The position numbers and the translations under genes are program-made. Below the pieces are notes generated by a model. The model was not told the origin of the DNA and did no database searches. It saw only the letters and a program-made list of their open reading frames with translations. Shown here in pieces: positions 50,380 through 59,474 of a DNA stretch of 64,000 bases (the stretch's first letter is position 1; each line of letters begins with the position of its first letter). This DNA comes from Paraliobacillus zengyii. Its GTDB lineage: Bacteria > Bacillota > Bacilli > Bacillales > Amphibacillaceae. The stretch spans positions 2,935,501 through 2,999,500 of the forward strand of contig NZ_CP029797.1 of assembly GCF_003268595.1 (NCBI RefSeq). The letters run 5' to 3'.

Positions 50380-52983
50380 ATGCACCGTCTAGCTTTCCTT
50401 CAACTAAATCGTAATAAATGGAAACATTTCCTCTTTTTTCTTGCACTATTACTCATTTTCATAACCGTTCCTCTTGCCTTGAATTCCCTTCAAGGTGCAC
50501 ATCAACAAGTGGAATCTGATATCACTTTCTATGCTAGAGGTAGCTATGATTTACTTGTTCGTCCAATGGATTCAGCGGATCCATTGGAGAAAGAACTAGG
50601 AATCGTCCCAGAAAACTACATCGGTTTTGGCAATGGTGGCATTTCTATCGCTACATGGGAAACGATTAAGAACCGTGAAGATATTGAAATTGCGGCTCCA
50701 GTAGCCTCACTCGGCTACTTTACTGGGGTTGAATCCACTTTCGGCGTCTATCCACCTGATGCGGATTACATGCGTTACACTTTGGAATTCGCAACTACCG
50801 ATGGGGTTACGAGTTATCCTATTGAACCCACTTATATGTGTGCTTTGTTAAAATATGAGACAGAAATGTTTACTTATGAAAACATTATCAATCATGATAA
50901 TTTACGAAATAACTGTGACGAAGTCCCTGCTTTTCCTCTACCCATTACCTATCATTTGGTTGTTGGTATAGATCCGACTGAAGAGGAGAAGTTAACTAAC
51001 ACTTCTTTCGCAAGCATTGCACCTGACTCTAGCTTAAACGGTACTGGATCGTGGTATACTGCCGATTATCCAAATGCAACACTTCTTCCTATCATTGAAG
51101 TGGTAGATGCAGCTACTTCTTTATCAACAAACTTATCTGTAGCTAAGCTTGGTTTATCACCTGATGATATTCTTCAATTCAGGGATCAATTAGGTTTAGT
51201 TGATGCTAGTGAAACGGAAGATCCAACTTTACCAACTAGTTTTTTTCAACAAAAAGACACGCCAGAGTACAATAATCTGATAGAAATCTTGTCCACACAA
51301 GATACAATTGAAAACAAAGACTACAATCTCAATTTATCCTCGCTGATCAATGCATTTGATCAAAATAAGCAAGGAATATACCTTACAGAAGATGGCGAAT
51401 TAGATACCATTGAAAGTCATCCTGAACTTTTTGATCTGGGATATTCTATTTCTCAAGGTATGAGTGCAGCTAGCACATATTATCAAGCTAGCAAAACGCC
51501 ATACCAGCTAACCGACGGGAAATTATCCGTTAATATATTAGACGTTAAAAATGGGGTTCCTATCTATCGGGATTTAATAAGGCATGGAAATACGATGGTG
51601 GAGGTATTTAATGATGATGCATTAACCCCTGAAGACATTGCATTCATTCCAGATCCCGTTGACACAGTAGTGATGGGAGAAAAAAATGCGCAACTAGCCG
51701 CAAGTCCGTTGGGTATTTATCAATTTGAACCAGCTAGATATATCGGAGAGGATAAAAAAGATTCAATAGAATTAGAACCAACCATGACACCTGGAAGTTT
51801 CGTTACTCCCTCTGCTAAAGGACTTACCAATATGGAAGCAGCAGTTACCGTAAAAGGGGAGGAAGCTATTGATGCTATTCGCGTAAAAGTAGCTGGTATC
51901 GATCAATATACAGACGAAGCGGCAGAAAAGATCGAAGCAATTGCCCAGGAGCTTCGTACTATGAACCTAAATGTTACGATTGTAGCAGGGGCTTCTCCGC
52001 AACAAGTAGAGGTTGACGTAGAAGGGATTGGGCTTGTGGAAGAATCTTGGACAACACTTGGAGCAGCAGGAACAATTGTTAGTGAATGGCGTATTACGAA
52101 CGTTGTCTTATCCGTCCTTTTTGTTTTCGTTGGATGTGCCTACATTCTTAATCGTTTTACCTTCTGGCGGATTACTAAAGAAAATGACACACTGCTATTA
52201 TCGCAACTTGGCTGGACTAATCACCATATTCAAGCGTTGTGGAGCAGAGAAGTTTTATATATTTTAGCTGGAGCAGCTATATTGGCTATCCCATTGTTAA
52301 TTGGGTTATCGCAATTGGGCGGATTGACCACGGCCATATACCTATATCAGCTTATAGCTGTTATAACGACTACCGTCTTTGTTTGGTTCTTTGTTCGGAA
52401 AGCAATACCGAAAATGCTCCAACCATCGAAGCCAAAAAACATTTCGATAAAAAAAGAGCAGTCTACCAAGCGAAGATCATTAGTTAGTAGAAACATATAC
52501 TATTATTGGAACTATATTGTCTCAACATTTATCCAGCTAGCAATCGTTAGTACGTTAGCAACTTTTGTCTATCTTGCAATCAATGAAACAGTTAAGCAAA
52601 CAAATGCAACCGTTCTTGGTCAATATATTAACGTTCAAGTTAATCATTGGCACCTTATCTTGGTAGCCTCTGCATATATCCTAGCATTTATTACACTAAT
52701 TGAAGCGTTAATGTCGTTATTTAAAATTCGTAAACAAGAAATAAAACAATTGTTATCTATCGGTTGGCAACAGAAAGACATCTTTACTCTCTACATGAAA
52801 GAGATTCTTCTATGGACCGGTTGCGCCTTATTGATCGGGAATTTAGCAAGTATCCTATTGTTTGTCGTATTATATACATTAAACTGGACTATTTTTATTG
52901 TTGCCGCCCTATCTTTTGCTAGTTTATACTTGTTCATTACGGTATTAGCAATGTTGGTCGTTTGGCGATACGTTAGCAAATAA
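50380..52983 (+). CDS. Large FtsX/MacB-type ABC permease
   Basis: An 867-residue permease. One N-terminal helix (about 18-38) is followed by an extracytoplasmic region of about 500 residues (40-560). Then come three helices of a first FtsX unit (about 570-680), a basic cytoplasmic loop (KPKNISIKKEQSTKRR) and four more helices ending at WRYVSK. The FtsX-like KENDTLLLSQLGWTNHHIQALW and KQEIKQLLSIGWQQKDIF loops are the coupling segments. The ATG at 50380 has AGGAGTG. The layout recalls DUF1430-type bacteriocin-associated permeases, but I cannot assign it to that family. Confidence 0.8.
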   Translation: MHRLAFLQLNRNKWKHFLFFLALLLIFITVPLALNSLQGAHQQVESDITFYARGSYDLLVRPMDSADPLEKELGIVPENYIGFGNGGISIATWETIKNREDIEIAAPVASLGYFTGVESTFGVYPPDADYMRYTLEFATTDGVTSYPIEPTYMCALLKYETEMFTYENIINHDNLRNNCDEVPAFPLPITYHLVVGIDPTEEEKLTNTSFASIAPDSSLNGTGSWYTADYPNATLLPIIEVVDAATSLSTNLSVAKLGLSPDDILQFRDQLGLVDASETEDPTLPTSFFQQKDTPEYNNLIEILSTQDTIENKDYNLNLSSLINAFDQNKQGIYLTEDGELDTIESHPELFDLGYSISQGMSAASTYYQASKTPYQLTDGKLSVNILDVKNGVPIYRDLIRHGNTMVEVFNDDALTPEDIAFIPDPVDTVVMGEKNAQLAASPLGIYQFEPARYIGEDKKDSIELEPTMTPGSFVTPSAKGLTNMEAAVTVKGEEAIDAIRVKVAGIDQYTDEAAEKIEAIAQELRTMNLNVTIVAGASPQQVEVDVEGIGLVEESWTTLGAAGTIVSEWRITNVVLSVLFVFVGCAYILNRFTFWRITKENDTLLLSQLGWTNHHIQALWSREVLYILAGAAILAIPLLIGLSQLGGLTTAIYLYQLIAVITTTVFVWFFVRKAIPKMLQPSKPKNISIKKEQSTKRRSLVSRNIYYYWNYIVSTFIQLAIVSTLATFVYLAINETVKQTNATVLGQYINVQVNHWHLILVASAYILAFITLIEALMSLFKIRKQEIKQLLSIGWQQKDIFTLYMKEILLWTGCALLIGNLASILLFVVLYTLNWTIFIVAALSFASLYLFITVLAMLVVWRYVSK

Positions 52984-53049
52984 TCCCTCTCCCACCATAC
53001 TTTTAAGCTCAATTACAAATGATACGCATCACATATTGAGCGGATCACG

Positions 53050-53110
53050 CCAATTAGTTAAAATTAACGCAAGAGCTACTCAGTGGCCCTTGCGTTTTTG
53101 GTTTGTGATC
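53050..53110. repeat. Direct repeat right of the ABC cassette, containing a terminator hairpin
   Basis: Near-identical to 48952-49015 and in the same orientation. It lies 67 bases after the permease stop and can act as its terminator; it also faces the 3' end of the converging NhaC-type gene. Confidence 0.85.
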
Positions 53111-53132
53111 AAACTAGACTTTCTCCTCCTTT

Positions 53133-54518
53133 TTAAAGAATAAAAGTCACACCAGTATATAGAATCGTAGTTATTGCAGCTGCGATCAATGCTGGTTTCA
53201 GCTTGAATCGTGCATAGTCCATAGTAGATATATCTAGAATATTTGCTAATGTATTTGTGTCATCACTAAGAGGCGATGCAAACGCGCCAAACGAACCACT
53301 TGCGAAAACTGCTCCGATCATTAATGGCAAGGATACATCTGCAGATAAAGCAAGCGATACACCTAAAGGCATTAAAATTCCCCACGTCCCCCAGGCGGAA
53401 CCAATAAAATAAGAAATAGTAGCGCCAAAAACAAACATAAGTGGTGTGACAAACATCTGAGGGATCCAATCCGTATGTGCTGTAACGAATTCTGAAAATC
53501 CTAAATCACTCGTCACAGATGACAATCCCCAGACAATCGACAATAGAACAATTACAGACATAAGATCATTCCCACCAACAATAAAGCTGTTAACTAAGTC
53601 ACTTAATTTAAAACGTTGAATCGCATATAAAATAATCGAGACAAAAATCGTAATTAATAAGGCAACTACCATTGCCTGTAATACATCAGCACGAATAAAG
53701 GCCTTAAATAATGACTGACCGGCACCACGTCCATCCCACCAGGTCAAAAATAACGTGAGTACAATTACTAATAAAACAGGAATGAGTAAGTTTAGTGGCT
53801 TACTTGGTAAATCCTTATGCACCGCTGGATGACAGTCATGCCAGTCGTCTTCTTTTCCCTCATCCATTTCCAGTGGTGCATCCGTATGTGAATGATGAAA
53901 AAAACTCAAATAGATGCCGAGTAAAATAATTACAATAGCAAAAAAGTTAAATGGAATACTCTGAATAAAAAGTGTATAAGGATCAATAGTAGTCCCCGTG
54001 GTTTCCGTAGAAATTTGAATGACAGATACCATATAACCAACAAATGCAGTTGCAACTGGAATCAAGACGATAACAGGTGTTGCTGTTGTTTCAATTACAA
54101 ATCCTAGCTCTTTCGTTGACATTTTCACCTTTTTTAATATCGCCTTCATAATTGGCGCTATCGTTACAAAACGAAAGGTCGGTGCGCTAAATGTTCCAAT
54201 TGTAGAGACATAAGTAAGAAATAAGGCTTGCTTTTTGGAGGTAATTATTTCTGCCGATTTCTCAACAAATCCTTTGATTCCACCTGTCATTTTGATCATC
54301 CCAATAAGTCCAGAAAAAACATAAAGGAAGACAATAATTTTAATATTACTTTCATCAATAAGTGCTTGTATCACATAGGTTAGCATCTCTTGCATGCCAC
54401 CAATAAGTGAGGGTGAAATGATGTAGGATCCAACAAGTAGTCCCAACACTAAACCTGGAAGTACTTGTCGTGTAAACATGGCAACAGGAATCACAATCAA
54501 AAAAGGGATAATGGACAT
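53133..54518 (-). CDS. NhaC-family Na+/H+ antiporter
   Basis: A 461-residue polytopic antiporter of the NhaC/ArsB-like superfamily with about eleven helices. FGAFASPLSDDTNTLANIL near the C-terminus is the NhaC hallmark, and SAWGTWGILMPLG is also typical. A cytoplasmic loop (about 208-240) is rich in His, Asp and Glu (FHHSHTD and DDWHDCHPAVH). The substrate could be Na+/H+ or an organic acid exchange. The annotated ATG lacks a ribosome binding site; an upstream extension with a non-standard start is discussed in the findings. Confidence 0.85.
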   Translation of the reverse strand: MSIIPFLIVIPVAMFTRQVLPGLVLGLLVGSYIISPSLIGGMQEMLTYVIQALIDESNIKIIVFLYVFSGLIGMIKMTGGIKGFVEKSAEIITSKKQALFLTYVSTIGTFSAPTFRFVTIAPIMKAILKKVKMSTKELGFVIETTATPVIVLIPVATAFVGYMVSVIQISTETTGTTIDPYTLFIQSIPFNFFAIVIILLGIYLSFFHHSHTDAPLEMDEGKEDDWHDCHPAVHKDLPSKPLNLLIPVLLVIVLTLFLTWWDGRGAGQSLFKAFIRADVLQAMVVALLITIFVSIILYAIQRFKLSDLVNSFIVGGNDLMSVIVLLSIVWGLSSVTSDLGFSEFVTAHTDWIPQMFVTPLMFVFGATISYFIGSAWGTWGILMPLGVSLALSADVSLPLMIGAVFASGSFGAFASPLSDDTNTLANILDISTMDYARFKLKPALIAAAITTILYTGVTFIL

Positions 54519-54695
54519 CCAACTCGTATCGATATGCTTTGCACACCTTTCTAAAAATAGAATCTTTTTAGAATGTGGAAAACCAGCAAATTTATGTATT
54601 TACTATTAATTTACTAAGAAAAGTTCATGATTTGGACATGCTTTGAATACTTATGGAATAGAGACATTAATGTTGTCCATCTAGGAGGAAATCGA

Positions 54696-56507
54696 ATGAT
54701 AGAAGCAATTCTACAACTTTTTACAAGTGAGCAAAAAGCACAAGCTATTCTTTCAAATCAAATGATTGAGCTAATCTTCATCATTTTATTTGTTACGTTT
54801 ATTGTTACCTTCTTTGTTCATGTTTCCTTGTTCAGTAAACTAAAGAAAATACGTTCTTACTTACAAGAAACAAACCGCATGGACATTGACCCTTTGCGTA
54901 CCTTCAAGGAACAGTTTGACCTTAAACAGCAAACCGAACCTGTCAAAATAGAAACATTCGTTCAAGAGAAATTTTCTAGTTGGCGTGTCTATGGTATACC
55001 TATTGTCAGTCTCATTAAAATGATTCAAATGACCGTATCTATTTTTATTTTAATCGGGATATTAGGAACATTTATTGGCTTAACCATGTCATTAGGAAAT
55101 ATTAATTCAGGTGGAAATCAGCTTGTTGAAGATGTCGCAAGTGTTTTATCAGGAATTGATGTAGCATTTTACACAAGTATTGCCGGTATGGGGCTTTCAT
55201 TAATTATGACGGTAATGATCAAAGCGCTGAATACAGAATTTCTCCTAACTGATATTATGTTAAAAGTTGAAACAAATTTAACTGAAAACGAACAGAACGG
55301 AATAAGTAAACTAATTGAAGTTTCGGAAAGTATTAATAACTCCATTCTCATGCTTCAAAAGACAAACCAAAAATCCTTACAAAGTATTGAAAGTTCTTTT
55401 GATGGTTTTAAAGACTATACTTCTGGCTTACAACAAGCCGCAAAAGATTTAGCTACATTTAATGAAGGATTATCTACTAATCTACATGACTTTCAACTTC
55501 TATTTACTAGTATGAATAAGGTAACAAACGGCTTTGATGATGCATCTAAAAAACTAAACAAAAATTTCGATCAACTCTTCTCTTATTTTAAGAAAATTGA
55601 TCAAAGAAATGAACAAATGGCAAGTACATTTGAACATACGTATCAAAAAATCGAAGAAGTCTCGACAACACAAATAGATACCTTAACTCATTTTGAAGAT
55701 ACCGTGGTTGATTTAAAAACATTCACCTCTTCTATCTTAGATGGCCAACAAACAATAAGTAAAGAAAGTCAGCGTTTAGTGCGTCATATGGAAGAACAAA
55801 ATAAAGAATTTAAACAAATATTCGGCAAAGACCTAGGAGCGAAACTAGCCGGAATTACAACATACTTAAGCGAACTCTCTAACGGTTTTAATAGCTTAGA
55901 AGGATCACTAGTTCAATTACCAGATGTACTAGAAACCATTAACCAAGCACAAACAGAATATAAACACCTTCTATCTGATCGCTTTGATGAATTAAAACAA
56001 TTTAATCGAGATTTTAATAATCATCTCAAAGCACACAATGCAGATTCTGTTTCATTTGAAAAGCACGTACGTGAAGCCACAAACACCTATGAACAAATTG
56101 GAATGAAGAACAAGCAGCTTATTACAGATATAAATACCACTATTTCACAAATGAATAGCACATTCATTCAAAGAGAAAATCAACTCGAAGCAAATGTTGG
56201 TGTATTAAAAGATACGCTTGCTAACTATGTGACTACTTTAGAAGGAACACTTGGTGAAAAGTTAGATAAGGTTGCTCGAAATATTAGTGAATATGCACAG
56301 GGAACAAATCAGGATCTAAAAAGAGAATTTAAGGAAATTCGGACGATTAACGAAGACATTCAACAAAGTAATAATCGTTATACACAACAAACATTTACGG
56401 AACTTCTCCAACAAATTGATAAATTAAACCAGCATTTACAGACCTTCAGCCAGGAAGCAACAAGCCTTAATACAAGGCGTACGGGTGGTCTAAATCAACA
56501 TGATTAA
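54696..56507 (+). CDS. ZorA-like MotA/TolQ/ExbB motor protein with long coiled-coil tail
   Basis: A 603-residue inner-membrane motor stator. Helix 1 spans about 24-45, helices 2 and 3 about 113-135 and 154-176 and hold the MotA/TolQ signature LIGILGTFIGLTMSLG. Residues about 180-603 form a long, Gln/Asn/Lys-rich helical tail with heptad character, the feature that separates ZorA from MotA, TolQ and ExbB. The ATG at 54696 has AGGAGGA six bases upstream. It overlaps the downstream ZorB-like gene by eight bases. No Zorya effector genes follow. It is divergent from the NhaC-type gene. Confidence 0.82.
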   Translation: MIEAILQLFTSEQKAQAILSNQMIELIFIILFVTFIVTFFVHVSLFSKLKKIRSYLQETNRMDIDPLRTFKEQFDLKQQTEPVKIETFVQEKFSSWRVYGIPIVSLIKMIQMTVSIFILIGILGTFIGLTMSLGNINSGGNQLVEDVASVLSGIDVAFYTSIAGMGLSLIMTVMIKALNTEFLLTDIMLKVETNLTENEQNGISKLIEVSESINNSILMLQKTNQKSLQSIESSFDGFKDYTSGLQQAAKDLATFNEGLSTNLHDFQLLFTSMNKVTNGFDDASKKLNKNFDQLFSYFKKIDQRNEQMASTFEHTYQKIEEVSTTQIDTLTHFEDTVVDLKTFTSSILDGQQTISKESQRLVRHMEEQNKEFKQIFGKDLGAKLAGITTYLSELSNGFNSLEGSLVQLPDVLETINQAQTEYKHLLSDRFDELKQFNRDFNNHLKAHNADSVSFEKHVREATNTYEQIGMKNKQLITDINTTISQMNSTFIQRENQLEANVGVLKDTLANYVTTLEGTLGEKLDKVARNISEYAQGTNQDLKREFKEIRTINEDIQQSNNRYTQQTFTELLQQIDKLNQHLQTFSQEATSLNTRRTGGLNQHD

Positions 56508-57195
56508 TAAATATCAACGGTTGTTTAAGGACGAGCAGGAAGAGAATCATTTTTGGCCATCTTTCACTGATTTATTAACATCGATCTTACTGTGTTTTGT
56601 ATTAATCTTTATTTCAATGATGGTTATTAAGTCCATTCAAATTGAAGAAATGAAAGAAACAATTGATCAAATTATGGGAGTACGCTCAGAACTTGTAAAG
56701 GACTTAAATGCAGAATTTCAAGATTCTACTTTAGGCATCGAGGTAGATGAGAAAACAGGTGCAATTATCTTTGACACAGAAATTTTATTTGAGTATGATG
56801 GTGCAGAATTAAAGGATGACTCCTTTCAATTTTTAGATGAGTTTGTTCCAAAGTATTTAGACGTCTTATTAGCAAGTGGCTATGAAGAATATATCTCAGA
56901 AATTATTATTGAAGGTCATGCTGATCGCACAGATGGCTATTTATATAATCTAAAGCTATCCCAAGATAGAGCATATAGTGTAGCAGAATATATACTAGGG
57001 GATGAATTCCCATATAAAAACATTCAAGATCACTTGCAGGAAAAATTAACGGTAAATGGTAAATCATTCTCAGACGGTCGCACCGATGAAAATGGTGACT
57101 ACAGTCCAGAAGCTTCACGCCGAGTTGAATTCAAGTTCCGCTTAAAAGACGAAGAAATATTGGATAAAACAATGGAAATACTAGAAGGAAATTAA
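56500..57195 (+). CDS. ZorB-like OmpA/MotB-domain protein
   Basis: A 231-residue partner of the ZorA-like protein. A short cytoplasmic N-terminus leads to one helix (about 22-45) beginning FWPSFTDLLTS, in which Asp24 is the likely ion-carrying residue. A linker follows, and then an OmpA/MotB peptidoglycan-binding domain (about 85-225) with IIEGHADRTDG, LSQDRAYSVAEYIL and ASRRVEFKF. It would anchor the motor to the wall, with ion flow turning ZorA. It is translationally coupled to the gene before it. No terminator or further gene follows until the S-box at 57359. Confidence 0.82.
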   Translation: MINKYQRLFKDEQEENHFWPSFTDLLTSILLCFVLIFISMMVIKSIQIEEMKETIDQIMGVRSELVKDLNAEFQDSTLGIEVDEKTGAIIFDTEILFEYDGAELKDDSFQFLDEFVPKYLDVLLASGYEEYISEIIIEGHADRTDGYLYNLKLSQDRAYSVAEYILGDEFPYKNIQDHLQEKLTVNGKSFSDGRTDENGDYSPEASRRVEFKFRLKDEEILDKTMEILEGN

Positions 57196-57300
57196 AAATA
57201 AGTATTCTTGAAGTGGCTTTCCTTTCCAAATTCTATAATTTTAAAAAAATAAACAATATTAGTTAGTAAATAAATTGTTTGAATTTTTACATTATAGTAG

Positions 57301-57329
57301 TTGACATTATTTAGAATGTAACTTACTAT
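57301..57329 (+). promoter_or_regulatory. Promoter of the yitJ-metE operon
   Basis: Consensus -35 TTGACA (57301-57306), 17-base spacer, -10 TACTAT (57324-57329), 30 bases before the S-box. Confidence 0.8.
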
Positions 57330-57358
57330 AACAGGGAACATAAAACTAAATAGTTAGT

Positions 57359-57470
57359 CTTCTTATCAAGAGAGGTGGAGGGAACGGCCCTATGATACCT
57401 CGGCAGCTTACTTTTATATAAAAGTACTGTGCCAATTCCGTCAAACGTATGTTTGAAAGATGAGAAGAGT
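57359..57470 (+). promoter_or_regulatory. SAM riboswitch (S-box) aptamer upstream of yitJ
   Basis: CTTCTTATCAAGAGAGGTGG, AGGGAACGGCCCTATGATACC, CGGCAGC with P3 partner CTGTGCCAA, TTCC and the closing GATGAGAAG are present in order. AGAAGAG at the 3' P1 strand (57464-57470) is complementary to CTCTTCT in the terminator, giving the classical antiterminator switch. Confidence 0.95.
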
Positions 57471-57503
57471 TAGGCTGTCGTTATATAAACCACTATAATA
57501 CTG

Positions 57504-57534
57504 CCCCTCTTCTTAATGGAAGGGGGGTTTTTTG
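57504..57534 (+). terminator. Terminator of the yitJ SAM riboswitch
   Basis: CCCCTCTT pairs with AAGGGGGG (one G-U), followed by a T-run. Confidence 0.85.
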
Positions 57535-57605
57535 TTGCGTATAAAGTAAAAATTAACTTTAGTTAGTTGCAACTGGATAAAGTAAAAACAAGGGGGTTTG
57601 ATCGA

Positions 57606-59450
57606 TTGGATTTATTAACCACACTGAAGGAAAAGATTCTAATTGCTGATGGTGCTATGGGTACCTTGCTTTACTCACATGGTGTTGATCGTTGTTTTGA
57701 AGAATTAAATGTAACCCATCCTGAAGAAATTTTCCATACACATAGGGCGTATGTAGAAGCAGGGGCTAATGTTATTCAAACAAATACGTACAGTGCAAAT
57801 TATATTAAATTGGCACGTTATGGCTTGGAGGATAAGGTAAAAGAAATCAACACGCAAGCAGTAAAAATAGCTAAACGAGCAGCAAATAAGGATACATTTG
57901 TTGTTGGAACAATCGGTGGTATTCGTGGAAGTCAAAAAAAACTTGGCACTATAGAGGAAATCAAGCGAATTTTTCGCGAACAACTTTATTGTCTCTTATT
58001 AGAAGGTGTAGACGGGCTCCTTTTAGAAACGTATTATAGCCTAGAAGAATTAACAACCGTGTTAGCAATTGCTAGAGAAGCAACTAATCTACCGATTATT
58101 ACAAATATTTCGATGCATGAAATTGGATTATTAGAGAATGGTACACCTTTAAATGATGCATTAACACAATTGGACGATGCTGGTGCAGATATCGTTGGCG
58201 TCAATTGCCGATTAGGTCCACACTACATGATTGAATCTTTAAAAACAGTGGCCTTACCGAAGACAGCTTACCTTTCCGCTTATCCTAATGCGAGTTTACC
58301 AGCATACAGTGATGGAAAGTTAATCTATAACAATAACCCAGACTATTTTGAACAATGTGCTAGAGAATTTCGTAATCAAGGTGTGCGGTTATTTGGTGGT
58401 TGTTGTGGTACCACTCCTGAACATATTGTAGCCCTTAAAAAAGGTGTCGAAGGTTTCACTCCCTTATTGGAAAAGACGGACGTTAAGCACCCTCCAATAA
58501 TAGAAGTACAGGAGCCTGCTGCTCGAAAAAAGTTAGATCTAGCTCAAATTGTGACACAGAGACATTCTATTATTGTTGAATTAGATCCACCAAGGAATTT
58601 ACAAACGAAAGAATATCTAAAAGGTGTGCAAGCATTAAAAGACGTTGGTGTTGACGCCATTACACTTGCTGATAATTCTTTAGCCACACCACGAATTAGC
58701 AATCTAGCAATGGCCACACTAATGAAACAACAAAGAATAGCCATCACGCCTCTTCTTCACTTAACTTGTCGTGACCGTAATTTAATCGGACTACAGTCTC
58801 ATTTAATGGGATTACACACACTTGGTATCCATGAAATTTTAGCTATTACTGGTGATCCTACTAAGATAGGCGGTTTTCCAGGTGCATCGTCGGTATTTGA
58901 CGCTACATCTTTTGAATTGATTAAGCTAATCAAACAATGTAATGAAGGTATCTCATTTTCAGGTAAGTCATTAAAAGAAAAAACATCCTTTCGTATCGCA
59001 GCAGCTTTTAACCCCAATGTTCATCACCTTGATAAAGCAGTACGTAGGCTAGAGAAAAAAATTGATTGTGGAGCAGATTATTTTTTGACCCAACCAATTT
59101 ATCAACCCGAACAAATTGAGTCGCTAAAACAAGCAACTAAACATATTAAACAACCAATCTATATTGGTATTATGCCACTCACATCCTCACGAAATGCAGA
59201 ATTCCTACATCATGAAGTACCAGGTATGAAACTAACAGATGACGTCCGTCAACGAATGAAGGCGACAGGTGATAATAGAATACTGGCAGAACAAGAAGGT
59301 ATGTCAGTAGCAAAAGAATTAATCGATGTTGCTTTTGAACATTTTAATGGCATCTATTTAGTAACACCATTTATGCGCTATGACATCACAGTTAAACTTT
59401 CCAGTTATATCAAACAAAAGGTTGAAAATGCGCAAGAAATAATTTTATAA
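57606..59450 (+). CDS. yitJ: Homocysteine S-methyltransferase/methylenetetrahydrofolate reductase fusion
   Basis: A 614-residue bifunctional enzyme. The N-terminal Hcy-methyltransferase domain (about 1-290) has ADGAMGTLL and the zinc cysteines in GVNCRLGP and FGGCCGTTPE. The C-terminal MTHFR domain (about 310-600) has ELDPPRN and ILAITGDPTK. It links folate one-carbon units to methionine synthesis. I choose the TTG at 57606, with AAGGGGG ahead, giving MDLLTTLKEKILIADG, which fits the B. subtilis YitJ start; an upstream TTG at 57567 is weaker. It is the first gene after the third S-box and 24 bases from metE. Confidence 0.93.
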   Translation: MDLLTTLKEKILIADGAMGTLLYSHGVDRCFEELNVTHPEEIFHTHRAYVEAGANVIQTNTYSANYIKLARYGLEDKVKEINTQAVKIAKRAANKDTFVVGTIGGIRGSQKKLGTIEEIKRIFREQLYCLLLEGVDGLLLETYYSLEELTTVLAIAREATNLPIITNISMHEIGLLENGTPLNDALTQLDDAGADIVGVNCRLGPHYMIESLKTVALPKTAYLSAYPNASLPAYSDGKLIYNNNPDYFEQCAREFRNQGVRLFGGCCGTTPEHIVALKKGVEGFTPLLEKTDVKHPPIIEVQEPAARKKLDLAQIVTQRHSIIVELDPPRNLQTKEYLKGVQALKDVGVDAITLADNSLATPRISNLAMATLMKQQRIAITPLLHLTCRDRNLIGLQSHLMGLHTLGIHEILAITGDPTKIGGFPGASSVFDATSFELIKLIKQCNEGISFSGKSLKEKTSFRIAAAFNPNVHHLDKAVRRLEKKIDCGADYFLTQPIYQPEQIESLKQATKHIKQPIYIGIMPLTSSRNAEFLHHEVPGMKLTDDVRQRMKATGDNRILAEQEGMSVAKELIDVAFEHFNGIYLVTPFMRYDITVKLSSYIKQKVENAQEIIL

Positions 59451-59474
59451 GACTATTTTAATGGAGGTTTATAC

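Noticed and set aside
54696..57195. A complete Zorya defence system
   Set aside because: Only ZorA- and ZorB-like genes are present; the following genes are methionine biosynthesis and the preceding one is an antiporter, with no ZorC, ZorD or ZorE.
54696..57195. MotAB or MotPS flagellar stators
   Set aside because: The long coiled-coil tail and the FWPSFTDLLTS start of the partner differ from stator proteins, and no flagellar gene is near.
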